From Guptibacillus hwajinpoensis (lineage in GTDB: Bacteria; Bacillota; Bacilli; Bacillales; Guptibacillaceae): DNA of 64,000 nucleotides. The DNA lies in contig NZ_SWFM01000002.1 in assembly GCF_005144865.1 (NCBI RefSeq), forward strand, positions 620,001 to 684,000, in the 5' to 3' direction. Both the position numbers and the translations under genes were made by a program. Shown piece after piece: positions 42,879-51,864 of the stretch. Below the pieces are notes generated by a model. It ran no database searches. It saw only the letters and a list, made by a program, of their open reading frames with translations, and was not told the DNA's origin. Within the stretch, counting starts at the first letter, position 1; each line of letters begins with the position of its first letter.

Positions 42879-45392
42879 ATGAAAGGTTTATTACGTAAAA
42901 TTATACCGAATGGCAACGAGCGTCAGATAAGCCGCTTGCAAAAGATTGCAGATCAAGTGGAGACTTTTTCAGATGAAATGAAAAAGTTATCAGATGATGA
43001 ACTACGCAATAAAACGAGAGAGTATCAAGAACGAATTGGAAAAGGTGAAAAGCTAGATAAAATGTTACCAGAAGTGTATGCCACCGTTCGCGAAGCATCT
43101 GAGCGTGTTCTTGGTATGCGTCCGTTCCCTGTGCAAATCATGGGTGCAGCTGCTCTACATGAAGGTAATATCGCAGAAATGAAAACCGGTGAAGGTAAAA
43201 CGCTTAGTGCGACAATGCCTGTATACCTCAATGCGTTGACAGGAAAAGGCGTTCACGTTATTACAGTAAACGAATACCTTGCTAAGCGTGACGCAGAAGA
43301 AATGGGTGAACTTTACCACTTTCTTGGTTTAACTGTTGGGTTAAATATTAGTGGCCTATCAAAAGAAGAGAAAGCTGAAGCATATGCTGCTGATATTACT
43401 TACGGAACAAACAACGAATTTGGTTTCGACTATCTTCGTGACAATATGGTTCTATATAAAGAAGAAATGGTACAGCGCCCACTTCATTATGCCATCATTG
43501 ATGAAGTAGACTCCGTCTTAATTGATGAAGCGAGAACCCCGCTTATTATTTCTGGAAGTGCTGAAAAATCAACGACGCTTTATATTCAAGCGAATCAATT
43601 TGTCAGGACACTAAAAGAGGAAGACGACTACAATGTTGATATCAAAACGAAGAACGTTCAGTTAACGGAAGATGGAATTACGAAAGCAGAAAAATTCTTC
43701 GCCATCGAGAACTTATACGATTACAAAAATGTGCAGTTAAATCACCATATTAACCAGGCGATGAAAGCGAATTTCATCATGCAGCTGGATATGGATTACG
43801 TTGTGCAGGAAGATGAAGTTGTCATCGTTGACTCCTTCACAGGTCGTTTAATGGCAGGACGCCGTTACAGTGACGGACTTCACCAGGCCATTGAAGCAAA
43901 AGAAGGTCTTGTGATCCAAAGAGAAAGCATGACGCTTGCTACAATTACGTTCCAGAACTATTTTAGAATGTATGACAAACTTTCTGGAATGACAGGTACA
44001 GCTAAAACGGAAGAAGAAGAGTTCCGTAACATTTATAATATGAATGTTATCGCGATTCCTACGAATAAACCAATTGCTCGTATGGACTATCCTGATCTTG
44101 TTTACAAATCGACGAACGGTAAGTTCCAGGCTCTTTCAAGAGAAATTGAAGAGCGTCATCGCAATGGACAGCCTATTCTAGTCGGAACGGTTGCCGTAGA
44201 AACGTCAGAATTGATCTCACAATTCTTGAAAAAACGCGGTGTTCCACATAATATCTTAAATGCGAAAAACCATGCTCGAGAAGCAGAAATTATTGAATCA
44301 GCGGGTCAAAAAGGTGCTGTTACGATCGCAACAAACATGGCCGGTCGTGGTACAGATATTAAACTTGGTGCTGGTGTACTTGATCTTGGTGGACTGTTTA
44401 TTCTGGGAACAGAGCGTCATGAAAGTAGACGTATTGATAACCAGCTTCGAGGACGTTCGGGTCGTCAAGGAGATCCAGGTGAATCAAGGTTCTATATTTC
44501 AATGGAAGATGAACTGATGCGTCGATTCGGTTCGGATAATATGATGAATATGATGAACCGACTTGGTATGGAAGAAGATCAACCGATCGAATCAAAGCTT
44601 GTCTCAAGGGCAGTTGAATCGGCACAGAAACGAGTAGAAGGTAACAACTACGATGCTCGTAAACAACTTCTTCAATATGATGACGTTATGAGACAACAGC
44701 GTGAAATCATCTATGCACAACGTGCAGAAGTGCTTGAGTCTGACAATTTACGTGAAATTGTTGAAACCATGCTAACTTCTGTTATTACACGCATTGTTGA
44801 TGCACATACAGGTGATGAAGATATTCAAGAAGAATGGGACCATCAAGCAATACTTGACCATGCGAAAGGAATCTTCCTACAAGAAGGTCAGGTTACTTTA
44901 AAAGATATTAAAGGTCTTGATAAAGAGGAAATCGTTGAGCTACTTGTCGAGAAAATGAAGATTAATTACGATGAGAAGGAAGAAGCTTTTGAGCCAGAGC
45001 GCATGCGCGAGTTCGAGAAAGTTATTCTTCTTCGCAGTGTTGATCGTAAGTGGATGGATCATATTGATGCCATGGATCAGCTTCGTCAAGGAATTCATCT
45101 AAGAGCTTATGGTCAAAATGATCCACTTCGAGAGTATCAATTCGAGGGATATGAAATGTTTGAAGATATGGTTACAGAGATCGAAGAAGAAGTGGCTACT
45201 TATATTATGAAAGCACAGGTTGAAAGCAATCTTAAGCGTGAAAAAGTAGCTGAAGGAAAAGCTGTTAATCCAAAAGAAGAAGGAAGCGCTAAACCAAAGC
45301 CTGTTAAAAAGAAGCAGGATATTGGACGTAATGATCCTTGTCCTTGCGGAAGCGGTAAGAAATATAAGAACTGTCACGGCAAAGCAGAATAA
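42879..45392 (+). CDS. secA: Preprotein translocase ATPase SecA
   Basis: Full-length 837-aa motor of the Sec pathway, at the cytosolic membrane face. NBD1 has Walker A MKTGEGKT near 105 and [15 protein letters not shown] near 208; preprotein cross-linking domain about 225-370; NBD2 with [13 protein letters not shown] and [12 protein letters not shown]-terminal zinc motif [16 protein letters not shown] intact. It exports the many signal-peptide proteins encoded here. AGAGGAG precedes ATG 42879. Located between hpf and prfB as in B. subtilis. Confidence 0.98.
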   Translation: MKGLLRKIIPNGNERQISRLQKIADQVETFSDEMKKLSDDELRNKTREYQERIGKGEKLDKMLPEVYATVREASERVLGMRPFPVQIMGAAALHEGNIAEMKTGEGKTLSATMPVYLNALTGKGVHVITVNEYLAKRDAEEMGELYHFLGLTVGLNISGLSKEEKAEAYAADITYGTNNEFGFDYLRDNMVLYKEEMVQRPLHYAIIDEVDSVLIDEARTPLIISGSAEKSTTLYIQANQFVRTLKEEDDYNVDIKTKNVQLTEDGITKAEKFFAIENLYDYKNVQLNHHINQAMKANFIMQLDMDYVVQEDEVVIVDSFTGRLMAGRRYSDGLHQAIEAKEGLVIQRESMTLATITFQNYFRMYDKLSGMTGTAKTEEEEFRNIYNMNVIAIPTNKPIARMDYPDLVYKSTNGKFQALSREIEERHRNGQPILVGTVAVETSELISQFLKKRGVPHNILNAKNHAREAEIIESAGQKGAVTIATNMAGRGTDIKLGAGVLDLGGLFILGTERHESRRIDNQLRGRSGRQGDPGESRFYISMEDELMRRFGSDNMMNMMNRLGMEEDQPIESKLVSRAVESAQKRVEGNNYDARKQLLQYDDVMRQQREIIYAQRAEVLESDNLREIVETMLTSVITRIVDAHTGDEDIQEEWDHQAILDHAKGIFLQEGQVTLKDIKGLDKEEIVELLVEKMKINYDEKEEAFEPERMREFEKVILLRSVDRKWMDHIDAMDQLRQGIHLRAYGQNDPLREYQFEGYEMFEDMVTEIEEEVATYIMKAQVESNLKREKVAEGKAVNPKEEGSAKPKPVKKKQDIGRNDPCPCGSGKKYKNCHGKAE

Positions 45393-45444
45393 GTTAGAGT
45401 AGGTGTAGTAGAGCACCTGCTTATATCAACCGTAAGGGGAAGTA

Positions 45445-45487
45445 ACCCCCCACCTTAGAACGTTAACCAAAGCGTTTAGGTGGGGGT
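45445..45487. other. Large hairpin in the secA-prfB intergenic region
   Basis: Arms acccccc-acct and aggt-gggggt, with an inner aacg/cgtt pair, form a stable two-part stem. No T-run follows (ctactttgtc), so it is not a standard terminator. It lies about 100 bp before the prfB start. Confidence 0.45.
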
Positions 45488-45585
45488 CTACTTTGTCCCT
45501 AAACGAATCCATATTGAGATTTGCGGAATGAGCCTTTGTAGGTTCATTCAATTCTATTGAAAATAACGAAGCTGAGGTGTACGCA

Positions 45586-46696
45586 ATGGAAATGCATGAA
45601 ATTCGTAGCGAACTTAACACAATAGAAACACGATTAAATGATTTTAGGGGGTCTCTTTGACCTCGAAAATAAGAGAGCTCGCATTGATGAATTAGACATA
45701 CAAATGACAGATCCTGATTTCTGGAATGACCAGAATGCTGCTCAGAAAGTCATTAATGAATCAAATAGCTTGAAAGAAATTGTTAATGAATTTGACTCAC
45801 TTCAAGAAGGCTATGAAAACCTTGAAGTTTCATATGAACTAGTCAAAGAAGAAAACGATCAGGAACTGTTCGAGGAGCTGGAAGTAGAAATTAAAGATCT
45901 GAAGAAAACAGTTAACCAATTCGAATTAACACTCCTTTTAAGTGAAGAGCACGATAAGAATAATGCGATTCTTGAGCTTCATCCTGGTGCAGGTGGAACT
46001 GAGTCTCAAGACTGGGCTTCTATGCTTCTACGTATGTACACTCGCTATGGAGAGAAAAAAGGATTTAAAGTAGAAACGCTTGATTATCTTCCTGGTGATG
46101 AAGCAGGAGTGAAGAGTGTAACGCTGAACTTTAAAGGACATAACGCTTACGGCTATTTAAAAGCTGAGAAAGGCGTTCATCGCCTTGTCCGTATTTCTCC
46201 GTTCGATTCAAGTGGTAGACGACATACTTCGTTTGTTTCCTGTGAGGTTATGCCTGAATTTAACGACGAAATTGAAATTGATATTCGAACAGAAGATTTA
46301 AAAGTTGATACGTATCGTGCAAGTGGTGCTGGTGGACAGCATATTAACACAACTGATTCTGCTGTACGAATTACACACTTGCCTACTAATGTAGTGGTTA
46401 GTTGTCAGGGAGAGCGGTCTCAAATTAAAAACCGCGAACAAGCAATGAAAATGCTGAAAGCTAAACTGTATCAATTGAAAATTGAAGAACAGGAAGCAGA
46501 GCTTGATGAGATCCGAGGAGAACAAAAGGAAATCGGCTGGGGAAGCCAAATTCGTTCTTATGTGTTTCATCCTTACAGCATGGTGAAAGACCACCGAACA
46601 AATGTTGAGGTTGGTAATACACAGTCGGTAATGGATGGGGACCTTGATCCATTTATTGATGCTTACCTACGTTCACGTTTAAATGAGAATAATTAA
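45586..46696 (+). CDS. prfB: Peptide chain release factor 2, with programmed +1 frameshift
   Basis: RF2, 369 aa after frameshifting, recognises UGA and UAA and releases the peptide. Frame 0 runs 24 codons from ATG 45586 (GAGGTG upstream) to an in-frame TGA at 45658-45660. Upstream of it are the internal Shine-Dalgarno AGGGGG (45646-45651), TCT and the slippery CTT, then TGA followed by C: the classic RF2 autoregulatory shift site. Reading continues at GAC 45659 to 46696. The SPF codon-recognition motif (RISPFDSSG) and catalytic GGQ ([14 protein letters not shown]) are present. The internal stop is regulation, not damage. Confidence 0.97.
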
Positions 46697-46703
46697 AGAC
46701 CTG

Positions 46704-46734
46704 AAAACCTCTGTTTTAAACAGAGGTTTTTTCA
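46704..46734 (+). terminator. prfB terminator
   Basis: Arms aaaacctctgttt and acagaggttt, then TTT. Confidence 0.85.
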
Positions 46735-46960
46735 ATTACCTAATTAAATCCACCTGAGATAGGGCAAAGTAAAAAAGAAATTGGTTATAAAATACTGATG
46801 TTAAAATGAAAAATTAAATGAGGGGAATTCAACACTTCAATCTGATAACGCGCTGCCACAATGCGGTTTACACCCTATAGGACCGGTGATATACTACTGA
46901 AGGATTTTGCTGAAAAATCGGCAGTGATGAAAAACATACAATAAGTGAGTGAATGCCTTT

Positions 46961-47833
46961 ATGATTGCAACGTTAGCGAAGTTTACAGCCAAAAGAGTTT
47001 CATTATCACACAGAATTTTAGAGTACATAAGCGTTATTATTGGATCGGCTATTGTCGCCATTGCGTTTAATCTCTTTTTGCTACCAAATAGTATCGCATC
47101 AGGTGGAGTTAGCGGAATTAGTACCATTACAAAAGGTGTGTTTGATTGGAAACCCGCATATGTCCAGTGGGCTTTTAACATTCCTTTATTTATAAGTGGT
47201 CTGATCTTTCTTGGTAAGAAGTACGGCCCGAAAACCCTTGTTGGTACTCTTTTTCTTCCATTTGTCGTTAAATTGACTGAGAACGTTGAACCAGCTACAA
47301 CAGATCCATTACTAGGGGCTTTATTTGGTGGTCTTGGCGTAGGACTTGGTCTCGGTATCGTTTTTAGAGGGAAAGCCTCAACTGGTGGAACAGATTTAGC
47401 TGCACAAATCGTAAACAAATATAGTGGTGTGTCGCTAGGAACATGCGTATTTATGATTGATGGTCTGATTGTCGTCGCATCAGCCTTTGTCTTCAGCCTT
47501 GAAGAAGCACTTTATGCGCTAATTGCGATGTATTTAACAGGAAAAACGATTGATGTTGTCCAGTTAGGTTTAGGCTATTCCAAGATGGCTCTTATTATTT
47601 CTGATAAAGAAGAAGAGCTTCGCGAAGGAATTATCACCGTTGTCGATCGTGGTGTTACTAGAATTTCTGGACAGGGTGGTTACACAAATGATAAGCGCCC
47701 TATCCTCATGGTCGTTGTCGCACAAAACGAAGTATCCAAATTGAAACAACTTGTTAAAGATGTTGACCCTTCGGCGTTTGTCATTGTGTCAAATGCAACT
47801 GAAGTGCTAGGAGAAGGTTTTAAAAGAGAGTAA
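46961..47833 (+). CDS. YitT family membrane protein
   Basis: A 290-aa protein with an N-terminal membrane region of five to six segments (ISVIIGSAIVAIAFNLFLLP; GALFGGLGVGLGLGIVFRG) and a C-terminal cytosolic DUF2179 domain (VVDRGVTRISGQGGYT). The family motif NSIASGGVSGIS is present. Function is not established; members are proposed transporters. ATG 46961 is taken as start; GTG 46949 is in frame and possible. It lies 43 bp before the cytochrome gene, probably co-transcribed. Confidence 0.88.
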   Translation: MIATLAKFTAKRVSLSHRILEYISVIIGSAIVAIAFNLFLLPNSIASGGVSGISTITKGVFDWKPAYVQWAFNIPLFISGLIFLGKKYGPKTLVGTLFLPFVVKLTENVEPATTDPLLGALFGGLGVGLGLGIVFRGKASTGGTDLAAQIVNKYSGVSLGTCVFMIDGLIVVASAFVFSLEEALYALIAMYLTGKTIDVVQLGLGYSKMALIISDKEEELREGIITVVDRGVTRISGQGGYTNDKRPILMVVVAQNEVSKLKQLVKDVDPSAFVIVSNATEVLGEGFKRE

Positions 47834-47876
47834 GCAGGTAATAGTAACCAGAAAAGAGCCAAAGGGAGTGAAGTTA

Positions 47877-48257
47877 TTGAAAAAGTGGATGAGTATGGTG
47901 CTTGGATTGGTTCTTATTTTAGGACTAGCTGCGTGTGGTGGCGGTAACAGCGGGAATGAAAGTTCAATGAATGATGGGTCCGCAAATGAGAATTCTTCAG
48001 ATAAGACGAGTGAATCTTCTGGAGAATATGATGCTGAAGCAGCACAAGCTACGTACGAGGCGAATTGCTTAAGCTGTCATGGTGAAAATCTACAAGGTAA
48101 AGTTGGTCCAGGCTTAACAGCTGTCGGTTCAAGTTACTCGAAAGATGAAATCTTGAACATTATTCAAAACGGTAAAGGACAAATGCCTGGTAACATTCTT
48201 AGAGGCGATACGGAAAAAGAAGAAAACGTAGCAAAATGGCTAGCAGATATGAAATAA
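47877..48257 (+). CDS. cccB: Membrane-anchored cytochrome c-551
   Basis: A 126-aa lipoprotein cytochrome. Signal with lipobox LAAC at residues about 17-20, a Ser/Asn/Gly-rich flexible tether, then a c-type domain with the heme site CLSCH and the axial Met in GQMPGN. It carries electrons outside the membrane to a cytochrome oxidase. TTG 47877 lies 9 bases after GGGAG and gives a normal MKK signal; an in-frame GTG 47868 abuts the site. In B. subtilis cccB also lies between prfB and ftsE. Confidence 0.92.
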   Translation: MKKWMSMVLGLVLILGLAACGGGNSGNESSMNDGSANENSSDKTSESSGEYDAEAAQATYEANCLSCHGENLQGKVGPGLTAVGSSYSKDEILNIIQNGKGQMPGNILRGDTEKEENVAKWLADMK

Positions 48258-48265
48258 CAAACAGG

Positions 48266-48293
48266 GGCACTCGCGTAGCGCGTGCTTTTTTTG
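48266..48293 (+). terminator. cccB terminator
   Basis: Imperfect stem gcactcgcg/cgcgtgc followed by TTTTTTT. Confidence 0.7.
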
Positions 48294-48301
48294 TTGGGGT
48301 T

Positions 48302-48470
48302 GGTTCTCTAAAATAGTTGTTTTAGTAGACTTTTTGAACCACACTTAGCTAATTGGAGCGGAAGGGTGCTCAACTTCTACGGGACTAGCGAGACGAGACC
48401 CCACGGAAAGCGAGCATCCTGGAGCTGAAATACCCCTACGTTTATAGCAACAATGTCTACGAAAAGAACC
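48302..48470 (+). repeat. Intergenic hairpin repeat, copy 12 (internally deleted)
   Basis: Forward orientation. Left end tggttctctaaaatagttgt, right end caacaatgtctacgaaaaga. Interior lost between gagacc(ccac) and ggaaagcgagc. The arms disagree here (gggtgctc versus gagcatcc), as expected of a decaying copy. Confidence 0.75.
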
Positions 48471-48634
48471 TTAAATTAAGAATAGTAATGAAGTATAGTC
48501 CGAACAGAATGTATAAAGAAGGAGATTGTGTAAGTTTCTATGAAATATTAATACATCATTGCAGAAGATGTCATATAGCGACAACGCTGAAACAGAAATG
48601 TAATAAAAATTTGTCTTAAATTAGCGAATTTGTT

Positions 48635-48643
48635 TGTTATAAT
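48635..48643 (+). promoter_or_regulatory. Candidate extended -10 promoter of ftsEX
   Basis: TG-t-TATAAT about 105 bp before ftsE. A TTGTCT lies 21 bp upstream of the -10, too far for a normal -35. The rest of 48471-48747 shows no gene. Confidence 0.35.
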
Positions 48644-48747
48644 ATCTACAGATGTAAAATATCCATCAGAAATTAACTAAGCTATTTTTAAAACCTAAAT
48701 TCTAAGACTTTGCATCGAGAATTTAAGCAAGTAGGAAGTGGTACATT

Positions 48748-49434
48748 TTGATCGAAATGAAAGATATATGGAAAACATACAACAACGGGATTAAAGCTAT
48801 TAACGGAATTGATATTAAGATTGATAAAGGCGAGTTTGTATACATAGTAGGACCAAGTGGGGCTGGTAAATCCACCTTTATGAGAATGATGTATCGTGAA
48901 GAAGTACCTACAAGTGGAACAATCATTATCAATGGAAAAGATGTTGGCAAAATGAAGAATAAGAACGTTCCTAAACTTCGTCGGGAAATCGGCGTTGTTT
49001 TTCAGGACTTTAAACTTCTTCCAAAGCTAACCGTGTATGAAAACGTCGCTTTTGCTCTTGAAGTCATCGAAGAAAGCAAAGCATCTACTCGCAAGCGAGT
49101 CATGGAAGTTCTAAGTCTCGTTAATTTGAAGAACAAAGCGAGATTCCTACCAGATGAACTATCTGGAGGGGAACAACAGAGGGTTTCAATAGCAAGAGCG
49201 ATCGTGAATAATCCTAACATTCTGCTTACGGATGAACCAACGGGGAATCTGGATCCAGAAACTGCATGGGGGATTATGGATTTATTAGATCAAATTAACA
49301 ATCGCGGTACAACTGTTATTATGGCAACTCATAATAAAGATATTGTGAATACATTTAGGAAACGTGTTATTGCAATTGATGGTGGTTTAGTAACCCGTGA
49401 TGAAGCAAGAGGTGAATACGGGTATGAAAATTAA
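48748..49434 (+). CDS. ftsE: Cell-division ABC ATPase FtsE
   Basis: A 228-aa cytosolic ATPase. Walker A GPSGAGKSTFMRMMYREE, Q-loop VVFQDFKLLP, signature LSGGEQQRVSIARA, Walker B ILLTDEPTGNLDP and the switch His in MATHNKD are all present. With FtsX it controls peptidoglycan hydrolases at the wall rather than transporting a solute. Start TTG 48748 follows AGGAAGTGG and matches the family opening IEMKDIWKTY. The end overlaps ftsX by 11 bp. Confidence 0.96.
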   Translation: MIEMKDIWKTYNNGIKAINGIDIKIDKGEFVYIVGPSGAGKSTFMRMMYREEVPTSGTIIINGKDVGKMKNKNVPKLRREIGVVFQDFKLLPKLTVYENVAFALEVIEESKASTRKRVMEVLSLVNLKNKARFLPDELSGGEQQRVSIARAIVNNPNILLTDEPTGNLDPETAWGIMDLLDQINNRGTTVIMATHNKDIVNTFRKRVIAIDGGLVTRDEARGEYGYEN

Positions 49435-50317
49435 AACGTTTGGTCGTCATGGAAAAGAAGGGTTCAAGAATCTCGGTCGAAATGGCTGGATGACTTTTGC
49501 TTCCATTTCAGCTGTAACCGTGACACTACTTCTTGTAGGTGTTTGTCTCGCATTACTTCTTAACTTAAATGCTTTTGGGGATCAGCTTGAAAGTGATGTT
49601 GAAATTAGTGCATTTATTGACATCACAGCTAAACCAGAACAGCAGGATGAACTAAAAAGTAAAATTGAGAACATTTCAGAAGTTGAATCAGCCACTTACC
49701 AATCGAAAGAGGATGGGCTTGATCAATTGATTGATAATCTTGGGGATGAAGGTGAAGTATTCGAATCCTTAAGAGATGAAAATCCATTGAGCGATGCTTT
49801 TCTTGTGAAAACAAAGGATCCTCAAGACGTCAATAAGGTTGCTCAAGAGATTGAACAGTTAGAAAATGTACAGAACGTCGAGTTCGCAGAAGATACCGTT
49901 AATAAACTATTTAAAGTACTGGAAATCGCACGTAATGTTGGACTGGCACTAGTAATTGGATTACTATTTACAGCTATGTTCCTCATTTCGAACACTATTA
50001 AACTTACAATCGTTGCCAGAAGCCATGAAATTGAGATTATGAAATTAGTAGGTGCAACAAATTGGTTTATTCGCTGGCCTTTCTTAATAGAAGGTATTTT
50101 AATTGGGATTTTGGGCGCGCTCATTCCAATCGGCATTCTAATTTACGGTTACTATTATTTAATCGACTTAATTGCAAACCGTTTTCCAACATTTATTATC
50201 GACTTACTACCGGTAACGCCTTTCGTTTACCAGCTATCAGGACTTCTTGTTGTCCTGGGAGTTATTATTGGTACTTGGGGAAGTCTTACGTCAATGCGTA
50301 AGTTCTTGAAAGTTTAA
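49424..50317 (+). CDS. ftsX: Cell-division ABC permease-like protein FtsX
   Basis: A 297-aa inner-membrane protein: cytosolic start KIKTFGRHGKEGFKNLGRNG, first membrane segment about 25-47, a large extracellular loop about 48-165, and three C-terminal membrane segments (NVGLALVIGLLFTAMFLISN; FLIEGILIGILGALIPIGIL; LSGLLVVLGVIIG). It transmits ATP hydrolysis by FtsE to exterior hydrolases. ATG 49424 overlaps ftsE, with AGAGGTGA upstream. The M23 protein encoded next, 52 bp away, is the likely partner. Confidence 0.95.
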   Translation: MKIKTFGRHGKEGFKNLGRNGWMTFASISAVTVTLLLVGVCLALLLNLNAFGDQLESDVEISAFIDITAKPEQQDELKSKIENISEVESATYQSKEDGLDQLIDNLGDEGEVFESLRDENPLSDAFLVKTKDPQDVNKVAQEIEQLENVQNVEFAEDTVNKLFKVLEIARNVGLALVIGLLFTAMFLISNTIKLTIVARSHEIEIMKLVGATNWFIRWPFLIEGILIGILGALIPIGILIYGYYYLIDLIANRFPTFIIDLLPVTPFVYQLSGLLVVLGVIIGTWGSLTSMRKFLKV

Positions 50318-50369
50318 TTAAACAATTAAGAGATAAATAGATTCATCTATTTCGGGGGAGGAACAAAGA

Positions 50370-51713
50370 TTGAAGCGTAAAATAATCGCAACTGCACTAA
50401 CATTGACTCTAGGTTTGAGCGGACTATCAGCAGCAATTCCACAAACAACAATCGCAGCAAGTCTTGATGAGCAATTAAACGATGTAAAAAAGAAGCAATC
50501 GAAAAATGAACAGGAACTTAAGGAGAAAGAATCTGAGCTTGCTGATGTACATGCAGAACAGGAAGATGTGCATGCAGATATTGAACGTCTTGATAAAGAA
50601 GTAGCTGAAACGGACAACCAAATTTCAACAAAAGAAAATGAAATCAATAAGACAAATGAAGAAATTGATCAACTTAAAGAGGAAATAGCTGTTCTTGAAG
50701 ATCGCATTGCTGAACGAGACAAGCTATTGAAGGATCGCGTTCGTTCGATGCAACAGAACGGTGGCGGTACTGTTGACTACATGGAAGTATTACTTGGATC
50801 AAAAGACTTTGGAGATTTAGTTGAACGTGTTCTAGCTCTTAATACAATTGCAGATCAAGATAAAAAGATTCTTGAAGAGCACAAAGCGGACAAGCTTTCT
50901 GTAGAAGAGAAGAAAGCGGAAGTCGAAGATAAGCTAGCTTCGCTACAAGATAAAAAGGCTGAGCTTGAGGCGCTTAAAAAAGAACTTGATGCTAAAAAGG
51001 CTGAAAAAGATAAACTTATGAAGGCCCTTGAAGAAGAAGAAGGCGAACTTCATAATCACATGATGGATTTAAATGAAAGTGCTGAGCTTTTAGAAGCGCA
51101 AGAGAAAGCTGTTCAGCAAGAGATTAAACGTGCTGAAGAAGCAGCTCGTAAAGCAGAAGCAGAACGTAAAGCAGCAGCTAAAGCTGCTAAAGAGAAGGCA
51201 GCAGCCGAAGCGGCAGCAGCTAAAAAAGCGAAGAATTCTTCTAGCTCGAACGAAAGCAGCTCAAAATCTTCACCAGCACCTGCGCCGGCACCAGCACCAG
51301 CTCCAGAACCATCTGGCAGTGCAATCTTCTCAAAACCATCAGCTGGTCCGATCACATCTGGATTTGGAAGCCGCTGGGGTAGCATGCACGAAGGAATTGA
51401 CATTGCTCAAGGCGGAGAAGTTCCAATCAAAGCAGCAGCCGCAGGAACAGTACTTAAGTCTTACCACTCAAGTTCTTACGGAAACGTTGTTTTCATAACA
51501 CACAGCATTAACGGTCAAATGTATACAACAGTTTATGCACACATGAAAAACCGCGCTGTATCTACTGGTCAATCGGTAAGCGCAGGTACTTACTTAGGCT
51601 CAATGGGTAATACCGGTCGTTCAACTGGTCAGCATTTGCATTTTGAAATCCATAAGGGTGGATGGAATGCAAGCAAGTCAAATGCCGTTAACCCAATGAA
51701 CTACCTCCGTTAA
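50370..51713 (+). CDS. Coiled-coil M23 (LytM) peptidoglycan hydrolase, probable FtsEX partner
   Basis: Exported 447-aa protein. Signal peptide 1-30; two long coiled coils about 32-110 and 165-260; Ala/Lys-rich segment; a PAPAPAPAPAP linker near 305; M23 domain about 325-447. The LytM zinc ligands look complete (HEGID, and HLHFE in the last motif), unlike EnvC, so it may itself cut cross-links and not only activate others. The layout resembles PcsB/EnvC-like proteins governed by FtsEX; the gene directly follows ftsX. Start TTG 50370 has GGGGGAGG at 8 bases. Terminator downstream. Confidence 0.9.
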   Translation: MKRKIIATALTLTLGLSGLSAAIPQTTIAASLDEQLNDVKKKQSKNEQELKEKESELADVHAEQEDVHADIERLDKEVAETDNQISTKENEINKTNEEIDQLKEEIAVLEDRIAERDKLLKDRVRSMQQNGGGTVDYMEVLLGSKDFGDLVERVLALNTIADQDKKILEEHKADKLSVEEKKAEVEDKLASLQDKKAELEALKKELDAKKAEKDKLMKALEEEEGELHNHMMDLNESAELLEAQEKAVQQEIKRAEEAARKAEAERKAAAKAAKEKAAAEAAAAKKAKNSSSSNESSSKSSPAPAPAPAPAPEPSGSAIFSKPSAGPITSGFGSRWGSMHEGIDIAQGGEVPIKAAAAGTVLKSYHSSSYGNVVFITHSINGQMYTTVYAHMKNRAVSTGQSVSAGTYLGSMGNTGRSTGQHLHFEIHKGGWNASKSNAVNPMNYLR

Positions 51714-51802
51714 TTTCGAGAAGGTTAATGACTGTTCTGTCCCTGTCACAATCTGAGATGGAAACATAATGAAAACAACTGAATCATATAGTACAATAAG
51801 AT

Positions 51803-51840
51803 GAAAAGGCATCGCATCGTTATGATGGGGTGCCTTTTCC
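51803..51840 (+). terminator. Rho-independent terminator
   Basis: Arms aaaaggca and tgcctttt with an inner gcatc/gatg(g) pairing, between the M23 gene and ctpB. Confidence 0.75.
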
Positions 51841-51864
51841 TTCAAATCAGAAGAGGTGAGTACA

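Noticed and set aside
45586..45660. In-frame TGA in prfB as a pseudogene or sequencing error
   Set aside because: All elements of the RF2 autoregulatory frameshift are present in the right spacing.
51113..51498. Ala-rich minus-strand and Gln/Lys-rich plus-strand frames inside the M23 gene
   Set aside because: They arise from the low-complexity Ala/Lys and Pro-Ala linker in other frames.
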